NCBI GenBank assembly: GCA_023663085.1
Contig: JAMPIB010000026.1
Coordinates: forward strand, 1-45,224
Source: Ruminococcus sp.
Lineage (GTDB): Bacteria > Bacillota > Clostridia > Lachnospirales > Lachnospiraceae
Direction of reading: 5' to 3'
DNA length: 45,224 nt
In this document: positions 25,611 through 34,089 of the stretch, piece by piece
Numbering within the stretch: the stretch's first letter is position 1
Layout: each line of letters starts with the position of its first letter
The notes under the pieces: model-generated
What the model saw: the letters and a program-made list of their open reading frames with translations, nothing else
What the model was told of the DNA's origin: nothing
Databases searched by the model: none
Program-made: the position numbers and the translations under genes

Positions 25611-27950
25611 CTACTCCGCCATATACAAAGCCACCGTCCTCTCCACAGCTTCTACCGCCTCTTCGACGCTCTGCGTACCATGCAGATATCTGACTCCTTC
25701 TTCATATACGGCATCTTCCAATATATCATCATCTATACACGGCGTACCCACCGATTCCATCCAGCCCTGCAAGGTTTTCATCTGTTCCTCTTCCGGCCAT
25801 ATGATATTTATGGTAATAACATCGCCATCCCCCATGCCAAACATCAAACTTCCTAAATCTCCATCCTCCAAAGACTCTTCATATCCTTTGCCATGTATAA
25901 TATCGTTAAATGCCGCCTTATTAACAGGCAGGCCGTTAAATAACGACGACTGACTCTCATCTCCCAAGAGCAGACGCAGGAACTCTTCCGCCGCCTGCGT
26001 ATCATCAGAAGAAGCAGCGATAGCGGCCAATGTCTGCGGATAAAAAATATTTTCATCCATCATCCTTAATTCCAGATTCTCATGCTCTTCCATCTGCTGC
26101 ATGGACGTTATTACCATATACTCATAAAAATCTACTAAAACAGCACATTCCAGTTTTCTCATCCCTGTGGCATAATCCAGATAATTGATACCTAACCGCA
26201 CAAAGGAAGAAGAATCGTCCGGGTCATATCCATACATCTCCATGAGATAATCATTTAACTCCTCGTGGCCTATAATGGTCTCTTCCGGCAGGCTCTCCAT
26301 CTGCGCGTCATATATTCTTTTCGTCTGCACATAATAATCCGTAAGCGCCTCTTTATCAATATCGCCGCCAGACGTCTTCCAATAAGGTGTAGAAATCACG
26401 GAGAACAGCCTCATAATACGTTTCTCTGAACAGACGCCGAGCAAATCATCTCCCGGATTCTCCTGCCGCAATACCTCCAGCACATCCGCAATCCCGGACA
26501 AGCCTTCTTCTGGCGGTAAATAGTCTTCCATACCGAGCATAAGCGGCAGTCCCACCTCACATGGCAGCATATACACTTTATCCTCTACCCGGAATGCGTC
26601 TACGATATTTTCAAACAACGCATCCTCCTCATCCAGACTCTCCAGAAAAGGTGTTAAGTCAAGCAGCATCCCTTTTTCCAGATATGCGTCTATCGGCAGA
26701 TTATCCAGGATCAGGACGTCCGGCCCTTCCCCTGCCATGATCTGCGTATTGAGATTTTTCAGAGCGTCCTCTCTCGTTATGGATGAGCCGTCTTCCATGC
26801 CAATCTTATATTCCACATAATATTCCGGATGCGCGCTCTGATACAGATTAACCGCCTGTCGTATCGTGTTATTATCCCGCAGACTATAAACTGTCAGTGT
26901 CTCACTTGGCACAGTCGGAATATTCGGGTCATATGTAAAGCGGACAAGGCTGCCGCCCTGGAACAATGCCAGAAACTCACTGTTATCCAGCATTACCATC
27001 CCCTGCAAAGCATAGGACGGATTGCTGAAAATCGTAAGATTCCCGTCAATTACCTGCTCCATGGCGCTCCCACCTATCACATGGCGGTGTAATCCCTTCT
27101 CACCCGCCAGATACAGGATATCCTCTTCTGCAAAAAAGAAATACAGATCATAAAAGCTGCCGCCGCCATTGGTTCTGTGCTGATAGTTGGCATTTATGAA
27201 ATCATTTAACACTTCATCTTCAATATAAATTTCTTTTTCCACATCATAGATGAGCAGTCCATCATAAGAATCCCCGTCAATGATCATCAGATTCCCCTGA
27301 AACTGGATTAAGTGCGGCATTGCATAAGCGGGATCTAATACCAGAAACAATTCCGTGCTGCCATCTTCTTTTACCTCATAAATCTCGGTACCGTATGTTG
27401 AAACAAATACACGCCCCGTATCGGATATCCATACATAGCGAATAGAATCATTTTCCTGCGTCGGCGTAATTTTCGTCACAACCTGCGAACCGTCCGGCCT
27501 GACGATCAGCAGTTCATAATCGGTATCCCAAAGATTATCCGTTGCATCCGCATCCGTATCTTTTACCTCATATATGACCCCGACAGTATTATCCGCACCG
27601 ACCGCAAAATCCTGAATATATGTCTCTGTTTCTGCCATGGCTGTCCGCCAGTCTCTGGGATCCGCCTCCCATGTCGCACCTCTATCCGTAGAGCATAAGA
27701 AGTCTTTTCCCCTGTCCGTTATGATGAGACTTCCATCTTCTAACTGGAATAACCTGCATCCATAGCCGATACGGTCTGATATATCCAGGCTCTCTTCCAC
27801 ATAACGCCCCATGGCGCTGCTCTCGTCTATGGAAATCTCTGTATTGTCCGAATTACCCCCCCCCGGAGTTTCTATACGGCCTGCGCTGCATCCGGTCAGG
27901 GTAAATATCAACGCCATTGTAAAATATGCTGCTTTTTGCCTGTTTTTCAT
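25611..27950 (-). CDS. Large solute-binding lipoprotein (paralog 3, operon leader), 779 aa
   Basis: A short signal peptide ends in lipobox LTGC (Cys21). The N-terminal half starts SAMGRYVEESLDIS and has a perfect Asp-box STDRGATW (87-94), suggesting propeller blades. The C-terminal half has solute-binding features (IRQAVNLYQSAHPEYYVEYKIG, QIMAGEGPDVLILDNLPIDAY, VYMLPCEVGLPLM). It is the first gene of the operon, after a promoter with the two-component direct repeat. The ATG follows GGAGGAAGACT. These proteins may deliver a ligand to the two permeases, or act as surface sensors. The ligand is not predictable. Confidence 0.87.
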   Translation of the reverse strand: MKNRQKAAYFTMALIFTLTGCSAGRIETPGGGNSDNTEISIDESSAMGRYVEESLDISDRIGYGCRLFQLEDGSLIITDRGKDFLCSTDRGATWEADPRDWRTAMAETETYIQDFAVGADNTVGVIYEVKDTDADATDNLWDTDYELLIVRPDGSQVVTKITPTQENDSIRYVWISDTGRVFVSTYGTEIYEVKEDGSTELFLVLDPAYAMPHLIQFQGNLMIIDGDSYDGLLIYDVEKEIYIEDEVLNDFINANYQHRTNGGGSFYDLYFFFAEEDILYLAGEKGLHRHVIGGSAMEQVIDGNLTIFSNPSYALQGMVMLDNSEFLALFQGGSLVRFTYDPNIPTVPSETLTVYSLRDNNTIRQAVNLYQSAHPEYYVEYKIGMEDGSSITREDALKNLNTQIMAGEGPDVLILDNLPIDAYLEKGMLLDLTPFLESLDEEDALFENIVDAFRVEDKVYMLPCEVGLPLMLGMEDYLPPEEGLSGIADVLEVLRQENPGDDLLGVCSEKRIMRLFSVISTPYWKTSGGDIDKEALTDYYVQTKRIYDAQMESLPEETIIGHEELNDYLMEMYGYDPDDSSSFVRLGINYLDYATGMRKLECAVLVDFYEYMVITSMQQMEEHENLELRMMDENIFYPQTLAAIAASSDDTQAAEEFLRLLLGDESQSSLFNGLPVNKAAFNDIIHGKGYEESLEDGDLGSLMFGMGDGDVITINIIWPEEEQMKTLQGWMESVGTPCIDDDILEDAVYEEGVRYLHGTQSVEEAVEAVERTVALYMAE

Positions 27951-27972
27951 AGTCTTCCTCCGTTTCCCGACA

Positions 27973-28010
27973 ATAATAGCATAACAGCTTTATCTCTAAA
28001 TTATCTCTAA
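27973..28010 (-). promoter_or_regulatory. Lipoprotein operon promoter with 11-bp direct repeat (OmpR-type box)
   Basis: On the minus strand the 11-mers TTAGAGATAAT and TTAGAGATAAA follow each other without a gap (28010-27989). Five bases later TATGCT (27983-27978), or further on TATTAT (27978-27973), can act as -10. The repeat takes the place of the -35, which is the usual layout for activation by OmpR/PhoB-type regulators. A near-identical repeat stands before the response regulator gene at 29899. Confidence 0.72.
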
Positions 28011-28047
28011 GTTACTATAAAAATTTTAATGCTTTTTTATAACACAC

Positions 28048-28120
28048 AAAAGAGCCGGATCATACCGGCCCTTTTATCTATATTTTTCGTCGCTTTTTTC
28101 GCCGCTTTTTTAGCGACGAA
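28048..28120 (-). terminator. Double hairpin terminator after the ATPase gene
   Basis: Directly after the ATPase stop, TTCGTCGCT and AGCGACGAA (28086-28094 and 28112-28120) can pair. A second hairpin, GCCGG/CCGGC with flanking AAAAG/CTTTT (28048-28075), then ends in a T-rich tract on the minus strand. The second has the form of a Rho-independent terminator and would insulate the ATPase gene from the lipoprotein operon. Confidence 0.65.
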
Positions 28121-29632
28121 TTATTTCAATCTATACATTTTTGCCTTTGTTTTACCATTATCAACAAGTTTATCCATCACAACCAGTTCTTTCAAAAGCT
28201 CCTTTGTTCTGGTATTTTTAAGTCCTAATTCAACAGCAATTTCAGAAGTTTTATGCCACTTCTTATCCGACATCATCCTTAAAATCACTTCATATTGTTC
28301 TGCTCTCTTTTTCGAAAGATTATTCACCACTCTTTCATCAATATTTGCAGCCTCACCTCTGTCATTCAAAAATGCAGGGTGAATCGGAATCCTTATTCTC
28401 ATCGCCCGTCTATCTTCGTCTGTAAAAAATTCCGCTCGGGGTGAACCATTCTTTTCCAACTCCATCTGTATCGTAGGAATACCAGACGAATGACCTTCCG
28501 ACAATTCTAATTCTTTTAAAAACTCTCCCAGTCTTCTATTACGATAATATCTGGAAACAAATCTCCTGCCCTCCGCTATTGTCTTTTCTGAAATTGACCG
28601 GTCAATTCCCGGAAAATTCATAATATTTATACAGTCCGGTTCTATTTCTATAGTCACTGGTTCACAGGACATATAATCTCTATGATAGAATGCGTTGACG
28701 ACAGCTTCTTCAATTGCCTGATATGGATAGTTCATAATCCTAAGCGCTTCCATCTGATTGGAAACTTTAATTACCTTTTCTCTTATAAACAAATTACGAA
28801 AACGCTCCAGCGTTGCCTGGATCATCTGCGGCACCGAACCTGTAATATCAGGAAAATCCTCACTAACACTTGGGTTTTTTACACTTCCTTCCGGAAAAGA
28901 TGTCATCTGCACATAAGTATATCGAAAAAACTTATCTGGCTGCTCACAAAACATCATGAGCGCCACATTCTGAATATATCTAAGTTCCGGTGGCCCTACC
29001 AGCAATTGCATGTCTTCCAATATTTCTTCTATACCACGTTCTCTAACCTGTCTTGCCAGTTTACTTCCTGTTTTACGTAAATGGTCTTCTAAAAGAACAG
29101 GCGAAATATCATCAAATGTCGCTTTATGATTTGCTCTGCAATCAAAAGGCGTCTGATCAGACATATTAATTAATTCTCGCTCTTGTTCAGGATTCGCTTT
29201 TACCGAACTGGTCAGATAACGAATATAATAACTATACTTCTTATCCTTTTTACCCGTAACATATTCCGGAGATTTATATGGTCGCTGTTGTCCGGTTCTT
29301 GCTACGATAACAAAGAGCCATTTCCCATCCACCTCTGAGATAATGACTTTAGGAAAATATGGAGGCGATATCATATTATTGTAACCAATCATTTCTTTTT
29401 GGATCTCGTCCAACATTTCCTCTGGCACTCCTTTTATCGGCCGGACTGCCACACCATTTTTCTCCTCAACTCCAACAACAATATACCCGCCGCCATCATT
29501 ATTATAATCATTCGCAAATGCACAAACACTATGATAAACATCATCAGGATTCCAGCCTGTCTTAAACTCTATGCGGTCTGATTCTATTTTTCTTTTATTT
29601 AATAAATCTTCTATGCCTATTTCAAGTTCCAT
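28121..29632 (-). CDS. AlbA_2/schlafen-domain ATP-binding regulator, 503 aa
   Basis: The start is set at ATG 29632, with GGAG 8 bp upstream. The N-terminal domain (about 1-150: ESDRIEFKTGW ... FANDYNNDGGGYIVVGVEEKNG) is of the AlbA_2/schlafen type. A middle region leads to a GHKL-like ATPase part (EEAVVNAFYHRDYMSCEPVTIEIEPDCINIMNFPG). The C-terminus (KWHKTSEIAVELGLKNTRTKELLKELVVMDKLVDNG) is a winged helix. Proteins with this order are annotated as putative transcriptional regulators or as parts of defence loci, and few have known roles. It is AT-rich compared with neighbours and has its own promoter and terminator. It separates a two-component system from its likely target operon, which suggests a later insertion. 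Confidence 0.85.
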   Translation of the reverse strand: MELEIGIEDLLNKRKIESDRIEFKTGWNPDDVYHSVCAFANDYNNDGGGYIVVGVEEKNGVAVRPIKGVPEEMLDEIQKEMIGYNNMISPPYFPKVIISEVDGKWLFVIVARTGQQRPYKSPEYVTGKKDKKYSYYIRYLTSSVKANPEQERELINMSDQTPFDCRANHKATFDDISPVLLEDHLRKTGSKLARQVRERGIEEILEDMQLLVGPPELRYIQNVALMMFCEQPDKFFRYTYVQMTSFPEGSVKNPSVSEDFPDITGSVPQMIQATLERFRNLFIREKVIKVSNQMEALRIMNYPYQAIEEAVVNAFYHRDYMSCEPVTIEIEPDCINIMNFPGIDRSISEKTIAEGRRFVSRYYRNRRLGEFLKELELSEGHSSGIPTIQMELEKNGSPRAEFFTDEDRRAMRIRIPIHPAFLNDRGEAANIDERVVNNLSKKRAEQYEVILRMMSDKKWHKTSEIAVELGLKNTRTKELLKELVVMDKLVDNGKTKAKMYRLK

Positions 29633-29708
29633 AGCGTCAGCTCCAATCACTATATTTATCTGAAAACATGCAGCCACATATATCTTTCTGTATAACTTTT
29701 CATAAAAA

Positions 29709-29737
29709 ATTATACTATACGCTTTATCTATTTTCAA
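29709..29737 (-). promoter_or_regulatory. Promoter of the AlbA/schlafen-type gene
   Basis: On the minus strand TTGAAA (29732-29737) and TATAAT (29709-29714) are spaced by 17 bp, a near-consensus sigma-A promoter about 75 bp upstream of the start codon. Confidence 0.7.
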
Positions 29738-29792
29738 TATATCGTACACATAGACTGCCACAGCCTAAATAAACTATATCCATAATCAGACT

Positions 29793-29838
29793 TTAGAGAA
29801 TAATTAAAGATTCCCATGCTAAAATAAAATGATATAAT
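29793..29838 (+). promoter_or_regulatory. Autoregulated promoter of the OmpR-type two-component system
   Basis: The 11-mers TTAGAGAATAA (29793-29803) and TTAAAGATTCC (29804-29814) form an imperfect direct repeat. TAAAAT (29820-29825) lies 5 bp downstream, and a consensus TATAAT lies at 29833-29838. The TTAGAGA core and 11-bp spacing match the box before the lipoprotein operon, which points to binding by the response regulator encoded downstream. Confidence 0.65.
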
Positions 29839-29898
29839 ATACATAAAGCAAACTGGCCACACCACAGGTCAGCTTGATGGCAAAAGAGGGAAAATACC

Positions 29899-30573
29899 AT
29901 GAGGATCTTACTGGCCGAAGACGATAAGCAATTAAATTCCACACTTACTTTCCAATTAGAAAGCGAAGGATTCAGCGTCGATTCCTGCTTAGACGGGGAA
30001 GAAGCCTTCTTTTACGGGGAACAGAATATTTACGACGTTATTTTATTAGACCGGATGCTCCCGCATATGGAAGGAACGGATATCCTGACTGCCCTTCGCA
30101 AAAAAGGCATCACCGCACCTGTCATCCTTATCACCGCGTTAGGCACTTTATCCGATAAAGTAACGGGACTTGACCTCGGTGCGGACGACTATCTGGTCAA
30201 ACCCTTCGCTTTCGAGGAGCTGCTCGCCAGGATACGCTGTGTTACGAGAAGACCGCATACCCTGACTAATCCCGATATATTAAATATCGCCGATATAACC
30301 TGGCAGGCTTCTGAAAGCATTCTGACCGGCCCGTCCGGCAGTTGTACGCTCTCCAAGAGAGAAGCCTCATTATTTGAAATATTTTTACACTCAAACGGCC
30401 AGACTCTTCCACGACAGACTCTTCTTTTAAAAGTCTGGGGCCCTGAAAGCGACGTGGAGGAAGGAAATCTTGACAATTATATCCATTTTCTGCGCAGACG
30501 CCTGTCCATAGCAGGCAGCTGCCTGCAGATCAAAACAATACGCGGCATCGGCTACAGCCTTCAGGAGAAATGA
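29899..30573 (+). CDS. OmpR/PhoB-family response regulator, 224 aa
   Basis: The receiver domain has acidic pair Glu7-Asp8-Asp9, phospho-acceptor Asp51 in VILLDRMLP, and the conserved lysine in YLVKPF. The winged helix (about 128-222) has TLSKREASLFEIFLHSNGQTLPRQTLL and the C-terminal GIGYSL. The gene follows AGAGGG and overlaps its kinase gene by four bases. The direct repeat in its own promoter and before the lipoprotein operon suggests it activates both. Confidence 0.95.
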   Translation: MRILLAEDDKQLNSTLTFQLESEGFSVDSCLDGEEAFFYGEQNIYDVILLDRMLPHMEGTDILTALRKKGITAPVILITALGTLSDKVTGLDLGADDYLVKPFAFEELLARIRCVTRRPHTLTNPDILNIADITWQASESILTGPSGSCTLSKREASLFEIFLHSNGQTLPRQTLLLKVWGPESDVEEGNLDNYIHFLRRRLSIAGSCLQIKTIRGIGYSLQEK

Positions 30574-31871
30574 TTATGTATAGAAAGGTACACATACGGC
30601 TTACTCTGTTATGTGCAGGGATTACGGCAGTCATCATGATCGTTATGTCCCTCTGCTATCTCTATGTCTCGGAACACAGCCTTTACAGGAATCAGTTTCA
30701 GGCTTTTCAAAACGATATCAATACTATTACGACCAATCTGGAACAACAGTCCATTATTTCCATGGAATGGCTTTCCAAGATGGAGGCGCAGGGCAATTAT
30801 CTGTTTTATGTCTTAGATAACGGCGTCCCGTTTCTTTATAACCAGTTAAATGAAAGCGCGGAAAATTCTCTCCGCGAAAAACTTCTCGAAGAAAGCCGGA
30901 ATGCCGCACAGAGCACACCGGAAATTTCCTCTTTGACTACGGCGGAATCATCCTATACATCATCGCATATTGAATATGAATTTACTTCTGGCTCTACGGA
31001 CAGCAAATATTTCGGCGGGATCATCCGCATGGGAAAATTTTCTTCCTCATTGGAAGTGATCGTCCTTTCTTCTCTGGCTTCTTTGGAAGAACAGATAAAA
31101 GAACAGCGTGTCCGCTTTATTTTAATTGATCTGGCGGCTGTTATCCTGCTCACGGTCTTTTCCTGGATCTTTACGGGGAAACTTTTAAAACCCATTATTG
31201 AAAACCAACAGAAACAGACGCAGTTTGTTGCTTCGGCTTCTCATGAACTGCGCACGCCGCTCGCCGTTATCCTTTCCGCCACAGAATGCTGTAAAACAGC
31301 CTCCGACGAAAAACAGGAAGGTTTCTTAAAAACAATTCAGCAGGAAAGCGCCCGCATGTCGGCTCTGGTGGACGATATGCTGACCCTGTCCGCCTCCGAC
31401 GATCACCGCTTCTCTATCCAGATTAGTCCGATAGAACTGGATACGCTTCTTATGAACGCTTATGAAGCCTTTGAACCGCTGGCCAGAGATAAACAGATCG
31501 CCTTATCCATCCATCTTCCGGATGCGGCGCTCCCTTTATGCTCCGCAGACCCGCAGCGCATCAGTCAGGTTATCGCCATTCTTTTGCATAACGCCATCAG
31601 CTATACGCCCGAACATGGACAGATAGACTTATCGCTTTCCTGCCATAAAGACCGCTTTTCCATCGCCGTCAGGGATAATGGTATCGGGATTGCCGATGAA
31701 GATAAAAAGAAGATTTTTGACCGCTTCTACAGGGTAGAAAAATCCCGAAGCACCAAAGAGCACTTCGGGTTAGGCTTATCCATTGCTTATGAGATCATAA
31801 AAGCGCATAACGGCAGCATCCTTGTTTCCGATGCGCCGGGCGGCGGCAGTATCTTCACCGTCACCCTCTGA
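30570..31871 (+). CDS. Sensor histidine kinase (HisKA + HATPase), 433 aa
   Basis: Two membrane segments (about 11-32 and 183-203) enclose an extracellular sensor region of about 150 residues, with no recognised fold. The dimerisation/phospho-acceptor helix contains ASASHELRTPL, with His225. The ATPase domain has the N-box LLHNAISYTPEHG, DNGIGIADEDKKKIFDRFYRVEKSRS and a G-box FGLGLSIAYEI. A HAMP domain is short or missing. It forms an operon with the response regulator. Its outside domain may read the state of the lipoproteins, which is inference from the shared promoter box. The stop at 31871 abuts the stop of the opposing gene. Confidence 0.94.
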   Translation: MIMYRKVHIRLTLLCAGITAVIMIVMSLCYLYVSEHSLYRNQFQAFQNDINTITTNLEQQSIISMEWLSKMEAQGNYLFYVLDNGVPFLYNQLNESAENSLREKLLEESRNAAQSTPEISSLTTAESSYTSSHIEYEFTSGSTDSKYFGGIIRMGKFSSSLEVIVLSSLASLEEQIKEQRVRFILIDLAAVILLTVFSWIFTGKLLKPIIENQQKQTQFVASASHELRTPLAVILSATECCKTASDEKQEGFLKTIQQESARMSALVDDMLTLSASDDHRFSIQISPIELDTLLMNAYEAFEPLARDKQIALSIHLPDAALPLCSADPQRISQVIAILLHNAISYTPEHGQIDLSLSCHKDRFSIAVRDNGIGIADEDKKKIFDRFYRVEKSRSTKEHFGLGLSIAYEIIKAHNGSILVSDAPGGGSIFTVTL

Positions 31872-32300
31872 TTATCCTCCATATTTTTCATACAATTCCC
31901 ACAGAGCCTGCATATCTTCTTCCGACACGCTCTGTTCCAGATACTGCCGGACTTCTGCAATAGATTCGGAATTGACGCCGCCTTCCATGATGTCCATACA
32001 ATCGGAAATGGTCTCGCCATCTGCGTATTTCCCGATGATCTCTTCCGCCTGCTTTTTGTCTTCCTCATCCATATCAGCCACGATCTGTCTTGCCTTCTCA
32101 GCGGCCTGCGGATCGCCCGCACTCTCAAACGCCTTTTCCAAAACCTGCTCGGCCACCTTTTCCGTCACTTTCGATTTTACCGCCTCCGTCAGATATCCTT
32201 TTGCCAGGAAAAAAATGAATACCAGACAGCATAGGATGACCAGACTTAAGAATACGATCATGCCCAGGCCCTTTTTCTTTTTCCTGCGTTTTTTACTCAT
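31872..32300 (-). CDS. Small membrane-anchored helical protein, 142 aa, function unknown
   Basis: A very basic N-terminus (KKRRKKKKG) is followed by one membrane segment (about 13-34) and a charged, mainly helical domain with alternating Glu/Lys and Ala, which would lie outside if the basic end stays inside. The domain has two halves rich in acidic residues (ADMDEEDKKQAEEIIGKYADG; SVSEEDMQALWELYEKYGG). No family recognised. It starts 32 bp after the proS stop and is probably co-transcribed with it. Its stop abuts the stop of the histidine kinase gene, with no spare bases between the two. Confidence 0.72.
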   Translation of the reverse strand: MSKKRRKKKKGLGMIVFLSLVILCCLVFIFFLAKGYLTEAVKSKVTEKVAEQVLEKAFESAGDPQAAEKARQIVADMDEEDKKQAEEIIGKYADGETISDCMDIMEGGVNSESIAEVRQYLEQSVSEEDMQALWELYEKYGG

Positions 32301-32332
32301 TTTCCGATTTCCTTTCCCTTTTATGCTTTCTT

Positions 32333-33763
32333 TTAATATGCCCTGCCCCAGTAGACCATCTTCTTAGCGGGTTTGCCGCAGCAGACACAGGTCTCCGCTA
32401 TCTGCTCCTGTTCAAAAGGCATACAACGGCTCGTTACCGCCAGTTCTTCCTTAATCGCGTCTTCACAGGTCTGCTCTCCACACCACATCGCTTTCACGAA
32501 ACCTGATTTTTCTGCGAAGATTTTTCTGAACTCTTCCATATTCCGGGCAGTATATGTGTGACTGTCTCTGTGCGCTCTGGCCCGCTCTAACATTTCAACC
32601 TGCATCTTATCCAGAATTTCTCCCGCTTTTGTTTCCAACTCGTCTAACGATACTTCTATCTTTTCACCCGTATCGCGGCGGCAGATCACGCACTTATTGG
32701 CCTCGATATCTTTCGGCCCGATCTCTACGCGGATCGGAATACCTCTCATTTCCTGTTCAGAGAATTTCCAGCCCGGACTCTTATCCGCATCATCCACCTT
32801 TACACGGAAATTACTTAATCTGTCCTTCAAGGCAAAGGCTTTCTCCAACACGCCTTCTTTCTTCTGCTGGATAGGAATGATCATGATCTGCGTAGGCGCA
32901 ATCCTTGGCGGCAGGACCAGACCGGAATTATCTCCATGCACCATGATGATACCGCCGATCAGACGGGTTGACGCCCCCCATGAAGTCTGGTGTACATATT
33001 TCAGCGTATTGTCTTTATCTGTAAACTGGATATCAAACGCTTTTGCAAATCCGTCTCCAAAGTTATGGCTCGTTCCCGACTGTAATGCTTTGCCATCGTG
33101 CATCAACGCTTCGATCGTATAGGTCGCCGTCGCTCCCGCGAATTTTTCCTTATCCGTCTTGCGCCCCTTGATAACAGGGATTGCCAGAACCTGCTCACAA
33201 AAATCCGCATACACGTTCAACATCTGAATTGTTCTTTCCTCCGCCTCCTGCTGTGTGGCATGTGCCGTATGGCCCTCCTGCCATAAAAACTCACGGCTTC
33301 TAAGGAAAGGTCTTGTCTCCTTTTCCCAACGTACAACGGAACACCACTGGTTACAAACCTGCGGCAGATCGCGGTAAGAATGTACGGTATTTTTATAATA
33401 ATCACAGAAAAGCGTCTCCGACGTAGGTCTTATGCACAGTCTTTCCTGTAAAGGCTGCTGCCCGCCGTGTGTCACCCACGCCACCTCCGGCGCAAAACCT
33501 TCTACGTGATCTTTTTCCTTATTTAACAGGCTCTCCGGAATAAACATCGGCAAGTATACATTCTGTACTCCGGTTTCTTTAAACATTTCATCCATTTGTT
33601 TCTGGATCAGTTCCCAGATCGCGTATCCTGCCGGCCGAAAGACCATACACCCTTTCACGCTCGTATAGTCAATCAGTTCCGCTTTCTTGACAACGTCCGT
33701 ATACCACTGTGCGAAATCTTCTTCCATAGATGTGATTGCTTCTACTAATTTCTTTTCTGCCAT
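32333..33763 (-). CDS. proS: Proline--tRNA ligase, short archaeal/eukaryote-like form, 476 aa
   Basis: The enzyme charges tRNA-Pro with proline using ATP. The start is ATG 33763 after AAGGAAGAG. The longer open frame reads into the T-box leader. Class II motifs are present: motif 1 around [12 protein letters not shown], motif 2 around [24 protein letters not shown], and motif 3 around [21 protein letters not shown]. It lacks the editing insertion found between motifs 2 and 3 in the longer bacterial form. The C-terminal extension has [11 protein letters not shown] and [18 protein letters not shown], as in the zinc-binding domain of the archaeal-type enzyme. Expression is controlled by the T-box leader upstream. 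Confidence 0.97.
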   Translation of the reverse strand: MAEKKLVEAITSMEEDFAQWYTDVVKKAELIDYTSVKGCMVFRPAGYAIWELIQKQMDEMFKETGVQNVYLPMFIPESLLNKEKDHVEGFAPEVAWVTHGGQQPLQERLCIRPTSETLFCDYYKNTVHSYRDLPQVCNQWCSVVRWEKETRPFLRSREFLWQEGHTAHATQQEAEERTIQMLNVYADFCEQVLAIPVIKGRKTDKEKFAGATATYTIEALMHDGKALQSGTSHNFGDGFAKAFDIQFTDKDNTLKYVHQTSWGASTRLIGGIIMVHGDNSGLVLPPRIAPTQIMIIPIQQKKEGVLEKAFALKDRLSNFRVKVDDADKSPGWKFSEQEMRGIPIRVEIGPKDIEANKCVICRRDTGEKIEVSLDELETKAGEILDKMQVEMLERARAHRDSHTYTARNMEEFRKIFAEKSGFVKAMWCGEQTCEDAIKEELAVTSRCMPFEQEQIAETCVCCGKPAKKMVYWGRAY

Positions 33764-33793
33764 CTCTTCTCTTCCTTTCTGATTTTGGCGTAC

Positions 33794-34030
33794 AAAAAAA
33801 CCGAGTTTCAATCCCCAAAAGGGACCGAATACTCGGCGGTACCACCCTGATTGGCATATGACATGCCCTGCTTTTCCTACCGTTAACGCCGATGATACGC
33901 TGCATTTCTCATGCAGGACTCCAAGGCCGGTTCCGGATATTCCCCGTAAGAGCCTCGCAGCTATCGGCCCTCTCTCTGAAACGTCTCCCATCCGTACTAA
34001 TCCTCTTCTTTGTCGATATCTTATGAATAT
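33794..34030 (-). ncRNA. T-box riboswitch, proline-specific, in the proS leader
   Basis: On the minus strand the T-box core AGGGTGGTACCGCC (33848-33835) is followed by a terminator stem, CCGAGT (33836-33831) with ACTCGG (33806-33801), and seven T residues. Stem I is visible upstream: the left strand has the AGTA of the S-turn (GGATTAGTACGGAT), and the right strand has ATCCG, then GAA, then CCG at 33930-33928. The triplet after GAA is the specifier position, and CCG is a proline codon, matching the gene downstream. Uncharged tRNA-Pro is expected to favour the antiterminator. The region 33764-34089 holds only this element and its promoter. Confidence 0.93.
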
Positions 34031-34036
34031 GCTTTG

Positions 34037-34065
34037 ATTTTAGAAGACGACGGCGGATTTGTCAA
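34037..34065 (-). promoter_or_regulatory. Promoter of the T-box/proS transcript
   Basis: On the minus strand TTGACA (34060-34065) and TAAAAT (34037-34042) are spaced by 17 bp. This places the transcript start near 34030, just before the T-box stem I. Confidence 0.85.
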
Positions 34066-34089
34066 CAGGAAGTTTCACGGAAATTCTCT

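Noticed and set aside
33764-33991. Upstream in-frame extension of proS
   Set aside because: The extension would translate the T-box terminator and antiterminator. ATG 33763 has a ribosome site and gives the normal protein length.
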